NCBI GenBank assembly: GCA_024114885.1 | Contig: CP099419.1 | Span: 1,736,001-1,800,000 of the forward strand | Direction: 5' to 3' | DNA length: 64,000 nucleotides | DNA from: Septoria linicola | Lineage: Eukaryota; Ascomycota; Dothideomycetes; Mycosphaerellales; Mycosphaerellaceae | Shown: positions 1 to 9,195 of the stretch, in pieces | Position numbering within the stretch: the stretch's first letter is position 1 | Layout: the number at the start of each line of letters is the position of its first letter | Notes under the pieces: model-generated | The model's database searches: none | What the model saw: the letters and a program-made list of their open reading frames with translations, nothing else | What the model was told of the DNA's origin: nothing | Program-made: the position numbers and the translations under genes

Positions 1-216
1 GCGCACTCGTTCGGCCTCGTCCTCATCTCTCTTGCGCTTTTTGTCCAGTCTTTCTAGACGTTCCTTCTCTAGTTGTGCCTGTTCACGCGCATACTCTGCC
101 TGCCGTTGCACCTCGACCTCTGATCGCTTGAGATATTTCTTATTGCCACTGTCGGACGACGCTTTCGCTGAACTGGAAGACGCAATCTGCGACTTCATCA
201 ACGCCGCAAAGTCCAT
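1..216 (-). CDS. PRP18: Pre-mRNA-splicing factor 18, N-terminal part (cut by window edge)
   Basis: The first 72 codons, read leftward from an ATG at 216, are open to the window edge. The protein begins MDFAALMKSQIA, then has KYLKRSEVEVQRQ and a charged Arg/Glu/Lys coiled-coil region. This is the characteristic N-terminus of fungal Prp18, a U5 snRNP-associated factor acting in the second step of nuclear pre-mRNA splicing. The KYLKRSE stretch resembles the PRP4/Prp18 splicing-factor motif. The catalytic-step Prp18 domain lies outside the window. The gene is divergent from SAP18, with 276 bp between the start codons. Recognition is from family knowledge; the rest of the protein cannot be checked here. 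Confidence 0.85.
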   Translation of the reverse strand, partial: MDFAALMKSQIASSSSAKASSDSGNKKYLKRSEVEVQRQAEYAREQAQLEKERLERLDKKRKRDEDEAERVR

Positions 217-492
217 CTTGAGAAATGTGTTGTGTTGGGTGAAGGTGTTGAGAATCAATCAGCGCGTGTTTCGTGATCAAAGTGCCAACACGCTTTGAAC
301 TTTTAATAGAGCTTCTCTTCTCGAGCTTTGCTTTAACCAACTAACTAGTTCTACTTGCAGCTGCATCGACAACCACATCCACGATCCGCATCGTCACACT
401 CCACTCCACCTCGACCACAAATCCCGGCTACAGCAAGTACTACCATCATCAATTGCATGACCACGTAGCGACTGCACCTCACCGCCGTCGCA
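217..492. promoter_or_regulatory. Shared promoter region between PRP18 and SAP18
   Basis: The 276 bp between the two divergent start codons carry no convincing open frame. The SAP18-proximal half is rich in CCAC/CATC-type pyrimidine runs, common in fungal 5' leaders. No specific site was recognised; its role as a bidirectional promoter is inferred from gene layout. Confidence 0.5.
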
Positions 493-1332
493 ATGGCGCT
501 CCAACCCGAGGCCGGCAGCAACATCGACCGCGCGACCACTGCGCCGTTCCTCCTCCGCCTGTTCTGGCGTCAGTCGCGTCCTCTGGATCCATGGGAGTTC
601 AGTGTTGCTCCGCCCGCAGACACCACAAACATTCCCGACTACTCCTCTCTGCTGCCCTCGACCATTCGCCAGCAAAGTGTTCAGATCTACACCTGGCCGA
701 ATTGCACGCTTGGCGAACTGACAGCGCTCTTCACATCTGTCCTCCCGCAAGGCGTGATACCATCACCCTCGGTCGGCACGCGGCTAGTGTTTAAGCTCAT
801 CTTTCCGGACACGCGCGCTACCATCGTCGAGGGTAATCGAGGGAAATGGATAGACAAGCCGCTGGGCTCCGTGGTCATTGGAGGATCTAATGCAGAGCTA
901 CAAGACGACCCGGACGAGGCATTGGATATGAAGGATATGCTAGAGGGAGACGCGCACAAGACATTGGCGGGTGCAAGATTCGTGATTGGAGACTATGTCG
1001 CATGTTCAATCTATCCTCCTGGGCAGGACGGGAGAGTGCAGCCATTGCCGCATCACGGCAATAGAGGTCCGCCAAGAGACGGCGGGTACGGCGGTCGCGG
1101 GCCTCCACCCCGGGAGAATGGCTATGGTGGTGGTGACTACGGGAGGGGAGGTGGCTACGGAAGAGGCGGCGGCGGCTATGGCAGAGGTGGACCTGGCTAT
1201 GGTGGGGGACGTGGTGGAGGTGCACCGCCTGGAGACTGGCGTAGAGGTGAGCGGCCTCCTGGAGGCGGCTATGACGATCGCCCTAGAGGTGGTGGATATC
1301 GAGGCGGCTATGGGGGGAGCCGACCCTACTGA
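493..1332 (+). CDS. SAP18: SAP18-like protein with C-terminal Gly/Arg/Tyr-rich tail
   Basis: Single exon, 279 aa, starting at ATG 493. Residues about 15-180 match Sin3-associated polypeptide p18: TAPFLLRLFWR near the start, then QIYTWPNCTLGELTALF and VFKLIFPDTR, ending in DYVACSIYPP. SAP18 is a ubiquitin-like-fold subunit found in Sin3-HDAC and in ASAP/PSAP splicing-linked complexes. From about residue 190 to the end the protein is almost wholly Gly, Arg, Tyr and Pro with repeated GGYGRGG-type units, an RGG-like tail expected to bind RNA and be arginine-methylated. Animal SAP18 lacks such a tail, so it is the notable feature here. The SAP18 identity is secure; the RNA link is inference. Confidence 0.87.
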   Translation: MALQPEAGSNIDRATTAPFLLRLFWRQSRPLDPWEFSVAPPADTTNIPDYSSLLPSTIRQQSVQIYTWPNCTLGELTALFTSVLPQGVIPSPSVGTRLVFKLIFPDTRATIVEGNRGKWIDKPLGSVVIGGSNAELQDDPDEALDMKDMLEGDAHKTLAGARFVIGDYVACSIYPPGQDGRVQPLPHHGNRGPPRDGGYGGRGPPPRENGYGGGDYGRGGGYGRGGGGYGRGGPGYGGGRGGGAPPGDWRRGERPPGGGYDDRPRGGGYRGGYGGSRPY

Positions 1333-2004
1333 AAGCAGATTCCCGACTGATGCTTAGAAAGCCAGATGGAACAAGGAAACCAATTGAGCGTGGTACGGCC
1401 GAACGACGAGACAGCACATGCTACGAGGCTCTTGGCCGACTGAGTCGGGAAGTTCTACCATGTGCCGGGCGTCGTTGAGAGGTACCGCAAGAAGATACCG
1501 CGAGATACCAATGTGTTGCTATTAGCGAAGGCGTTGGAGAGAAGGTGAAGGCTGGATTCTAGAGTAAAAGCTGTCTAATTGCATGGACCTGCAAGCTTGA
1601 CACAAAAGTCTTGCGCGCAGACGTCTCTCGCTATTGGCAAGAACGCGGGCTCAATGCGAACCTGAACGCGCACGCCGGGTTGACACCAAGCCGTCTATAT
1701 CTCATCATCGTGGCGAGGCGGGGCGAAGTCTAGAGTCTCCCCTTGTTTTTAGCTGATTTGAATTCAACTCTGCTCGCCATCCATTCGTCGTGCTGCCACA
1801 TCTATGGCATAGGCTTTGACTGTTCAGAGCAGCAAAACTTCAGCTCAGCTGTCCATATCCTTCACGTTCAGCTTGCTTTGACCTGGTCTCGAGTTACATG
1901 GAGGTAAGTAGCCGCCATGTTGAGACCTTTTAGCTTTGGCATGTCCAGTCGCGCCGGGGCAGCATCGATCGAATACTAGGCTCTTGTGTGCAACTGCAAT
2001 TCCC
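1333..2004. other. Intergenic, convergent 3' ends of SAP18 and PAC3-like gene
   Basis: About 670 bp between two converging genes. No frame with coding character was seen. It should hold both 3' UTRs and terminators; no structured element stands out. Confidence 0.5.
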
Positions 2005-2478
2005 TCACAAGACCTCCAGCACCAGTCCCACGGCTTGATCGAAGGGCGTCCTCCCTGTCAAGCTTCGTGCAGCATCTTCGAGGCCCAGTCCCACCACAAG
2101 CAGTCGCTCCTCACTCGGCCGCCGCATCAAAATCGCACTGGCAATGGTCGTAGCCAATGTCTGCCCCACGACTTCATCTTCGCGCTTTGTCCCGCCCAGG
2201 ACAGTGGTTGCAGTGAGATGGCTCATTGGCAGTAAATCATTCTCTGGATCGCCACTTGAGATTGGCGTGGGATTCATGGGGTCTGCAGAAGATGATGCTA
2301 GCGAGACATGAGTCCAGTGCGAGAGCTTGCCGGCTTGTGATATTGTAATGACGATTTTGTCGGCAAAGGCAATGCTTGAGACGGTTGTGAGTGTGTTGTT
2401 GATTAGTCCTGAGGTTGTTCTTGATGGAGCCGGGAAAGGCGATGGATAGACACTGACTTGAGGTGCTGCTGTCGCCAT
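2005..2478 (-). CDS. Proteasome assembly chaperone 3-like protein
   Basis: Single exon, 157 aa from the ATG at 2478. The frame extends 14 codons further to a TTG, but no ATG supports that longer form. A strand-rich core (TTVSSIAFADKIVITISQAGKL), a middle TTVLGGTK and a C-terminal ERLLVVGLGLEDAA follow the order seen in PSMG3/PAC3 (yeast Irc25/Poc3), a small chaperone that helps assemble the 20S alpha ring. The fold is short and sequence conservation in this family is weak, so the call rests on pattern and length. The gene is divergent from the helicase ECM16 with only 220 bp between ATGs, so the two probably share a promoter. Confidence 0.6.
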   Translation of the reverse strand: MATAAPQVSVYPSPFPAPSRTTSGLINNTLTTVSSIAFADKIVITISQAGKLSHWTHVSLASSSADPMNPTPISSGDPENDLLPMSHLTATTVLGGTKREDEVVGQTLATTIASAILMRRPSEERLLVVGLGLEDAARSLTGRTPFDQAVGLVLEVL

Positions 2479-2675
2479 GATCTTGTGCTGCTTGCTTTGG
2501 AGTTGAGCGTTGGTTGTCAACCAATGTATGGAAGAACAGTGAAGTGTGTTTGGCGCTCGCCTCGTGGCCAGGATAAGCTTCCGGCAGCGATCTTTGATCC
2601 CTGCTGTCGATCTGTGCAGGTGTGGAGAGCCTCTTTCACAAAAGTCTCGGTTGCGATTCTGGTAACAATTTGATC

Positions 2676-2690
2676 ATGATGCTTTGTTGA
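2676..2690 (+). promoter_or_regulatory. Minimal upstream ORF before ECM16
   Basis: ATG ATG CTT TGT TGA stands 8 nt before the ECM16 start at 2699. If the transcript begins upstream of 2676, ribosomes would meet this four-codon uORF (MMLC, stop) first. The transcription start is not known from sequence. Confidence 0.45.
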
Positions 2691-2698
2691 GCCACAAG

Positions 2699-5600
2699 AT
2701 GCCCGTGTTCAAGCCGCGAGAGCGCAAACATCGCAAGCTCGCCCGACAGAAGGAAGAGCGGAGGAAAAATGGCTTTGAGCAGGAGAACGGCGATGAGCAG
2801 GCCAATGCGACACAGATTGTGCCGGCAACGCAGAGCGAGAAAGACGAGCGTAGGCGCAAGCTCAAGGCAGAGCTGACGGCACACCAGCCCGAGTCCAAGA
2901 GCTCGTCGAAGAAGAGGAGGCGACTGGATAAATATGTCGAGACTAAGCTGAAGAAGGAGGAAAACCAGGAATTGCTGAAGAAGCTTGCCGCACAAAAAGT
3001 CGATACTAGCCTGCTACGAAGTTCCAAGCAGTTGAGTCGGGTGAGCGACACGAGGAAGGAACAGCTGCAACGTGCTCTGAAGGAGAGAGCTGCGGGGATC
3101 AAGGGCGACTACGATGAGATCCTCTTTGAGAGACGGCCTGAAGTGCCTACACCAGATGATGAGCCTGCCGAGGATGTCGACGAGATGTCAGATGTTGTAG
3201 AAAGCGGAAAGGTGCCGGCCGAAAATGTACCCGTATCTCAAAACGAGGTCAAGGTGGGTGCGGGCCTGAAACGTCCATTGGAGCTCGACGACAGTGGCCG
3301 GCCCGTGATCAAGCGGCGTAAACGACAGAAGAAAGCGACACCAGCAAAGACTCGGCTGGCCTTCGAAGCGGCGGAAGCCTTGCTGGAGGAAAGTGATGCC
3401 GAATCTGAGAAGGACGCAGACGAATGGCATGGCTTCGACTCGGACAACGAATCGGCCTCGCAAGACTCGGACACGAGCGAAGAGCAGGACGATTCGGGCA
3501 TTTCTGGCGATGACGAGAGCAGTACGGATGATTCGGACGAAACGGATGATGTAGACGAGGACGAGGACGGCGAGTCGTCGGGAGATAAGCCAGCGAGAGT
3601 CTCAGCATTCAAAGCTTGGGCAGACTCGCAACGAAATGAAGCAGTTGGCTTCGTGCCTTCGTTAGCGTTGGAGGACCAGGAGGCTGCAAAGGCGTCGTTC
3701 AAGCCGAGGGCAGCATCGCCGGATCCAGTCGCGATAGATCTTGCGGCAGCTGCACAACCCACAGAGAATGCATATCGACCCGCAGGAGCTGTAGTCGTTG
3801 AGCGTGAAGCCGCTGGCCAAGAAGCGCGGCTAAAACTTCCCGTCGTGCAGGACGAGCAGAAGATCATGGAGGCGATACATAACAACTCGGTCACGATAGT
3901 ATGTGGCGCTACTGGATCCGGTAAAACGACCCAGTTGCCGCAAATGCTGCTTGAGAACGGCTACGCAACCAAAGGCATGATTGGCATCACACAACCACGA
4001 AGAGTCGCTGCGACATCTGTTGCAGACCGTGTGAAGCATGAACTCGGCAAAACCCATGGACAGCAGGTAGCCCACCAGGTCAGGTTCGACAGTAATGTCA
4101 GCCGCGATACCAAGATCAAATTCATGACTGATGGTATCTTGCTGCGGGAGATCTCGCAGGATTTCGCTCTTACAAAGTATAGTGCGATTGTCATAGATGA
4201 GGCGCACGAACGCAGTGTCAACACCGACATCCTGATCGGTATGCTGTCCAGGATCGTGCCTTTGAGGCGGGATCTAAGTCGCGAAGATCCGGAGAACTAC
4301 GTGCCCCTCAAGCTCATCATCATGAGCGCCACTTTAAGGGTCACAGATTTCCTCATGAACGATAGGTTGTTCCGCAAAGTCAAGCCGCCAATTGTAGAAG
4401 CGGAAGGCCGGCAGTATCAGGTCACTGAGCACTTTGCGAGGAAGACACAGCGTGATTATGTCGCTGAAATGGTCCGCAAGGTTGCGAGAGGGCACAAGAA
4501 GCTGCCACCCGGCGACATACTAGTTTTCTTGACTGGACAGGATGACATACAGACCGTGCAGAAGAGGCTTAAGGAGCAACTGACACTTGAAAGTGCTAGC
4601 TTTCAGCTCTCCAACAACAAATTCGCTCGAGATAAAGTCGTGAACGATTACATGGAAGACGATCGCAAAGGCACAGCGGAGGAGTCCGACTCAGAAGCTG
4701 AGATTACAGGTCTGGACGGCGATGAAGACGATGACGATGCCGAGTTCGCTGTCGAGACCGATGCGACCGCGGCTAGTGTGCCACGCGGACCACTCAAAGC
4801 TCAAATATTGCCGTTGTACGCGGCGCTTCCCAAAGCTCAACAGGATCAGGTCTTCGTGGCGACGCCCGAGGGCTCAAGAAAGATCATACTTGCGACCAAC
4901 GTTGCGGAGACCTCACTGACCATAGACGGCATCAAATACGTCTTCGATTGTGGCCGCAGTAAGGAGAAACAGTACGACATCGAAACCGGCGTGCAGCAGT
5001 TCGTGATCGACTGGATTTCAAAGGCCAGTGCGTCGCAAAGGATGGGTCGTGCTGGACGTACAGGTCCGGGACACTGTTACCGACTGTACAGCTCAGCCAT
5101 ATACGAACGCTATTTCGAGAAGCACACGCTGCCTGAAATTCTGCGGACACCTATCGAGGGCACAGTGCTACAGCTCAAGAACATGAAAGTCGACAACGTA
5201 GTCAACTTTCCATTCCCGACGCCCCCACAAGCTGAGCAATTGGCTCAGGCTGAACGCCTACTCAAGAATCTTGGTGCCATCGACCCGAGGACCGGTCAGG
5301 TCACTGCGACAGGAAAGGAGCTCATCAACTACCCGGTCAATCCTCGCTTCGGAAAGATGCTACTGCTAGGCCGACACTATAATGTCCTGCCGTACATAAT
5401 CGCCCTTGTCGCAGGGCTGGCAGTAGGCGACCTTTTCATCCCTGAACCTCAATCAGCCAAGAAGGATGAAGACGAGGAAGACAGCGATTATGAGCATAGG
5501 TCGGCACGAAAACTCATGGACGCTGCAGCACAAACCGCCGCGGAGAAGCGCCAACAAGCTTATGGTCGTGCGCGGCAAGCACTCACGTACAAGGGCGACA

Positions 5601-6394
5601 CGTCAGATGCGATGAAAGTGCTCACCGCCGTCGTGGCGCACGCTCATGCTGGAGTCGAAAATGAGTCTGCAGCCTTTTGTGAACAGCACTTTTTGCGTGA
5701 GAAAGGTATGGGCGAAGTACAAGCGCTTCGCAGGCAGCTTCATAATCTCATGGAGGCACACATCAAAGATACCGAAGATCGCTCGTTCAGATCAGCGCTC
5801 AACCCTCCCTCCGACAAAGATGTGGGGCGTATCAAGCAGATTGCTGCCGCAGGCTATATTGATCAGGTCGCGGTGCGATACGACCTCCTTCCGGGCGCAG
5901 TCTCGGTAGGCAGAAAGCCGCAACGTGCTATCGAGGTTGCCTATCGGACACTTCAGGCAAGTACCACCGATGTCGATCGGCAAGCAAGTATGCAAGAGCA
6001 GGAGCGACAGAAGTGCGTCTTTGTACACTCTAGCAGCCCGCTGGCTCGGCTGTCGGTCACTGAGATGCCTGCCTATGTCGTGTACTCTTCACTGAGTCGC
6101 GCGGCGGCACGCACAGTTGGTGCTACTCAACGTACACGTTTGCATCCTCTTACGCCGGTGACGCAGACACAACTAGCTAGTCTTGCGGAAGGCACGCCTT
6201 TACTTGACATTGGCAAGTCCATAGGGAAGATTGAAGAGGTCGCTGGAGGCAGAAGGCAATGCTGGGTTTCGGTTGCTTTGCGTGATCCGTCAATGGCTGG
6301 CTCCACTGGCTGGCCCCTCAAGGCGTGGAAAGTTCTGCAGGCTAGAAAAGGCAAGGAGTGGGAGAACGAGAAAGTCTTAGACAGAGGCAAGTAG
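2699..6394 (+). CDS. ECM16: DEAH-box RNA helicase Ecm16/Dhr1 (DHX37 family)
   Basis: Single exon, 1231 aa. The frame opens at a TTG at 2684, but the first ATG is 2699 and gives MPVFKPRERKHRKLARQKEE, a basic N-terminus typical of this nucleolar family. A long Lys/Arg- and Asp/Glu-rich region follows. The helicase core has GATGSGKTTQ (motif I, about residue 402), DEAH (about 499), SAT (about 541) and QRMGRAGRTG (motif VI, about 779). Winged-helix, ratchet and OB-like regions typical of DEAH/RHA helicases come after it. Ecm16/Dhr1 removes U3 snoRNA from pre-18S rRNA during small-subunit maturation in the nucleolus. An acidic insert near residues 660-690 splits the RecA2 region. Identification is firm. 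Confidence 0.95.
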   Translation: MPVFKPRERKHRKLARQKEERRKNGFEQENGDEQANATQIVPATQSEKDERRRKLKAELTAHQPESKSSSKKRRRLDKYVETKLKKEENQELLKKLAAQKVDTSLLRSSKQLSRVSDTRKEQLQRALKERAAGIKGDYDEILFERRPEVPTPDDEPAEDVDEMSDVVESGKVPAENVPVSQNEVKVGAGLKRPLELDDSGRPVIKRRKRQKKATPAKTRLAFEAAEALLEESDAESEKDADEWHGFDSDNESASQDSDTSEEQDDSGISGDDESSTDDSDETDDVDEDEDGESSGDKPARVSAFKAWADSQRNEAVGFVPSLALEDQEAAKASFKPRAASPDPVAIDLAAAAQPTENAYRPAGAVVVEREAAGQEARLKLPVVQDEQKIMEAIHNNSVTIVCGATGSGKTTQLPQMLLENGYATKGMIGITQPRRVAATSVADRVKHELGKTHGQQVAHQVRFDSNVSRDTKIKFMTDGILLREISQDFALTKYSAIVIDEAHERSVNTDILIGMLSRIVPLRRDLSREDPENYVPLKLIIMSATLRVTDFLMNDRLFRKVKPPIVEAEGRQYQVTEHFARKTQRDYVAEMVRKVARGHKKLPPGDILVFLTGQDDIQTVQKRLKEQLTLESASFQLSNNKFARDKVVNDYMEDDRKGTAEESDSEAEITGLDGDEDDDDAEFAVETDATAASVPRGPLKAQILPLYAALPKAQQDQVFVATPEGSRKIILATNVAETSLTIDGIKYVFDCGRSKEKQYDIETGVQQFVIDWISKASASQRMGRAGRTGPGHCYRLYSSAIYERYFEKHTLPEILRTPIEGTVLQLKNMKVDNVVNFPFPTPPQAEQLAQAERLLKNLGAIDPRTGQVTATGKELINYPVNPRFGKMLLLGRHYNVLPYIIALVAGLAVGDLFIPEPQSAKKDEDEEDSDYEHRSARKLMDAAAQTAAEKRQQAYGRARQALTYKGDTSDAMKVLTAVVAHAHAGVENESAAFCEQHFLREKGMGEVQALRRQLHNLMEAHIKDTEDRSFRSALNPPSDKDVGRIKQIAAAGYIDQVAVRYDLLPGAVSVGRKPQRAIEVAYRTLQASTTDVDRQASMQEQERQKCVFVHSSSPLARLSVTEMPAYVVYSSLSRAAARTVGATQRTRLHPLTPVTQTQLASLAEGTPLLDIGKSIGKIEEVAGGRRQCWVSVALRDPSMAGSTGWPLKAWKVLQARKGKEWENEKVLDRGK

Positions 6395-7895
6395 CGTTGA
6401 ACTTATGACTTGAGATGTCTCAGTGAATATGCGCATTTCTCCATCTTCTGCAATTGTTTCTCGATGACACCGCCTCCAACAGCCCGGCTGGTCTGTCCCG
6501 ACAACGTGGTTCGCAGCAAGATCCCCGAACCTTGCGGCACTGCGGCTTCAGCGGCACACTTTGTGGTCAAACATGGATTATGAATCAGTTCTGGTGGTTA
6601 ATTGGTTTCAATCTACGACAGACTAGTAGAATGGCGCATCAGCGTGAGACGGTCGAATTCAAAGACAGAATGACTTCTGGCAGCGAAGGGGAGTCCTTGC
6701 GACTCACCCGTTGACCATGTTCTGAGTGATAAGTAGAGCGCTGATGATACACGCTAGTGCATGAGGTCGAGGACTAACGACATCCGGAATGTGCATGTGA
6801 GTGGTCGAGATGTACGGGGTGAGCGCTCGAAAACACCTCTTCGCAGCATCTGGACAGTATACATCAATCACATTGAAGGCATCGCAACAAACGCCAACTG
6901 CTAACGTGCACGACAGCTGCCTGCTCTGGGCCCGAACTAGGTGGCATGCACCATCCTCTTCAAGATGTACGGTACCTTCGCCGAACACCAGAGACGCTAG
7001 AGGCTAGGGTGCTGATTGCGCAACCTAGGACCAGCACGACCTCAGCTCGCGTTTTTGCGTGACATGTGAATCGAACGCCGGGTACAAACCTATCTTGGAT
7101 CCCTTTCAAGCCTGTCGACTACCACGGCTGCAGTCTGAGAGGGCTGCCGCTGTATCTGCTTCTATGAGTCGAGCAGAGCGCTGTGGAGTCTCAGCCCTGC
7201 CTGGAGTATCAAATCTCGGACGGTAAATGACATGCCAATACCCGTAAGCTGTCCGCCGTGGTCGTCTGTCATGAAGAGTGACTGGTCCCACGGCGCAAGT
7301 AAAGCACAACTCACAGCGAATCTAAAGATGCTATTCGCTGCTTACTGTTGATCCGCCAACTGGTAGGACTTGCACCCGTAAGCCTCTTTGCGGCCTCAAG
7401 ATCCTTAGTCGGGTGCAATCTTACTGCAATCCTCTCAGATGCTCAGATACTCAGATCGAGGGTTGGTGGCTGACGGCGATTGAGGCTATACGCCCTCCTC
7501 ACGGGTCTAGAGTTCACAGAGTGTCTTTTCGAGGAACAGGCGTTGTGGCAGCGTAAGGACAGCGCAAGAGACTGTCTATGTCAATGACCTCAAAGATAGA
7601 CACAACTCTGCGACCATACCACTTAGCGTATATGATCATCGCGCGGGCGACGGCTAGAACCTGAGGACTTTCGTGCTAGTGGTTGAGGTCAGCCTCACCC
7701 GCACGGTAGGGCTTGATGACGGGACCATATCCCGCTTGCACTGCGGCAGCTTGCAATCCTCCGATATACCAACACTGCCACCACATGGTATTGCGATCCT
7801 CGGGGCAAGACTGCGAAAGCAATCATGTCGCACAGATATAAGGCACGCTGTGCCGCAGCCTCCTGGTCAGGTCTCCCATACAGCCACACAACACA
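6395..7895. other. 1.5-kb intergenic region
   Basis: No long frame with coding character. Short open frames on both strands (for example 6704-6988 minus and 7106-7309 minus) look random and lack family features. One inverted repeat at 7370-7418 is listed separately. The right end should hold the promoter of the gene at 7896. Confidence 0.5.
7370..7418. repeat. Inverted repeat able to form a 13-bp interrupted hairpin
   Basis: TTGCACCCG at 7370-7378 is followed by TAAG, and the matching CTTA then CGGGTGCAA lies at 7404-7418. The arms pair 9 + 4 bp with a 2-nt bulge, around a loop of about 21 nt. It lies in an intergenic stretch and could be a structured RNA, a decayed transposon end or a chance palindrome. 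A tRNA cloverleaf could not be drawn. Confidence 0.5.
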
Positions 7896-8447
7896 ATGCA
7901 AGCCTGGAAACCAACAACAAGCAACATGAGCGAGACCAGGCGCTTTCGAACCAGGTCGCGAGCTGGCTCCACCGCGAGCTCTTCTGTCGTCCGCGCTTCA
8001 CTTGCAGCAGAGGCGCAAGACTGGCACGATTCCTTCCTGGAAGACCCAATTGTCGTCGTACAGGTCCCACTCTCGGACATTCCTGACTACGTCCTGACCA
8101 ACTATGGCGACTCTCACCCAGCCTTGAACGCGATCTCACAACCACGGCGGAACTGGTATGTTCGACGAGTGTCACACACCACACAAGACACAGCTCATAC
8201 CATAGCCGTACGCATGCGACGCAGCGAGTACGCAAAACACTTTGCCAAAGATCGAAGAACCGGAGATTACCTGGAAGAAGTCGAGGCGCCTCCAGAGGGC
8301 AGAGACGAGTGGGTTGTACGAAGGCTGCAGTTCCAGAAAGTCTGCGGGTCGGACGATGTAGCCTCGCAAGGCAGCCGTAGTCGAGCTTCGAGTATGGCAA
8401 CGCGGAGGGTCGAGGAGTGGTTTGGCAAGAGTCAGGTATGGGCGTAG
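7896..8447 (+). CDS. Hypothetical protein
   Basis: Single exon, 183 aa from ATG 7896; a second in-frame ATG at 7926 would give 173 aa. I do not recognise the family. A Ser/Arg-rich N-terminus is followed by a compact-looking region of about residues 45-160 with mixed hydrophobic and charged residues (DPIVVVQVPLSDIPDYVL, RRNWYVRRVS, DEWVVRRLQF). There is no signal peptide, membrane segment or cysteine pattern. The codon pattern and the well-mixed middle region suggest a real gene. A soluble, lineage-restricted intracellular protein is likely, but no function can be proposed. Confidence 0.5.
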   Translation: MQAWKPTTSNMSETRRFRTRSRAGSTASSSVVRASLAAEAQDWHDSFLEDPIVVVQVPLSDIPDYVLTNYGDSHPALNAISQPRRNWYVRRVSHTTQDTAHTIAVRMRRSEYAKHFAKDRRTGDYLEEVEAPPEGRDEWVVRRLQFQKVCGSDDVASQGSRSRASSMATRRVEEWFGKSQVWA

Positions 8448-8568
8448 CATTCTTGTCCTTAAGCATAAGCCAGTGGACAAATGTATCTCAGTAGACCGAT
8501 AACAAGATACCTAAGCGGTATTTCAGGCCGCACTTTCACTCTACATTCACTCAACATCCTTGCCTCGC

Positions 8569-8820
8569 TTAAATCCACGAGTATTGCAGGGATATGCATG
8601 CCTTGCATATGTGGCGTTCTGAGCTCTCACAACAGTTGTAGCAAGTTGTGATGGGTGATGTTATTGTGGTCTCCTCATATTGCTGTATGTTGACTGCTTC
8701 CGCCATTGAACATAGACCAAACGAGGCCAACGATCGATATTCCTTTTGAGAAATCTCTCTTGCTTGATCGGCTTCATTCGGAAGAGACGCGGACAATGAT
8801 GGGGCTTTCTGCTGCTCCAT
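8569..8820 (-). CDS. Small ORF with C-terminal Cys pairs, doubtful
   Basis: From the ATG at 8820 an 83-aa frame runs leftward; upstream it is open only to a TTG at 8895. It ends with CYNCCESSERHICKACI, two CxxC-like pairs that could bind zinc. The rest is low in pattern, and nothing else supports it as a gene. It may be the last exon of a longer gene or chance. Confidence 0.2.
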   Translation of the reverse strand: MEQQKAPSLSASLPNEADQAREISQKEYRSLASFGLCSMAEAVNIQQYEETTITSPITTCYNCCESSERHICKACISLQYSWI

Positions 8821-8895
8821 ATTGGTCACAAGATCCTCTGATTTGACTTCACTATGGTAGACGAAACTCGGTCGGCTCAGATGTTGTTCACGCAA

Positions 8896-9195
8896 TGGTG
8901 GACGATTTGTTCCAGGTGCTACGACAGATGCTCATGCTGATGAGGTCCACGAGCGGATTAGAACTGCCGTCGTCAGTGTGCAGGCTCGGACTGCCCACGT
9001 GAACAGGCAAAGTGACTGACAGTAATCGATGGTGAGGCTCGAATTCGCTGTTTGCATGAGCGTTGACCGGTGCATTTCGCTTCACTTCAAGCTGCCAAGC
9101 GTTTCACATGCACAACCACAATTTGCCTTCCAACCTCAATTCGCTTCTAACCGCCTCACTTCCATATTTCCACATTACTGCAATACAAGCAGTTG
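8896..9195. other. Promoter side of the PHD-finger gene
   Basis: About 300 bp before the PHD gene, ending in a C/A-rich leader with TTCAACCT and CTTCCATATTTCC pyrimidine stretches. No open frame or specific site recognised. Confidence 0.4.

Noticed and set aside
7050..7140. tRNA-like text on the minus strand (GTTCGATTC loop)
   Set aside because: T-stem bases do not pair and no acceptor or anticodon arm can be drawn.
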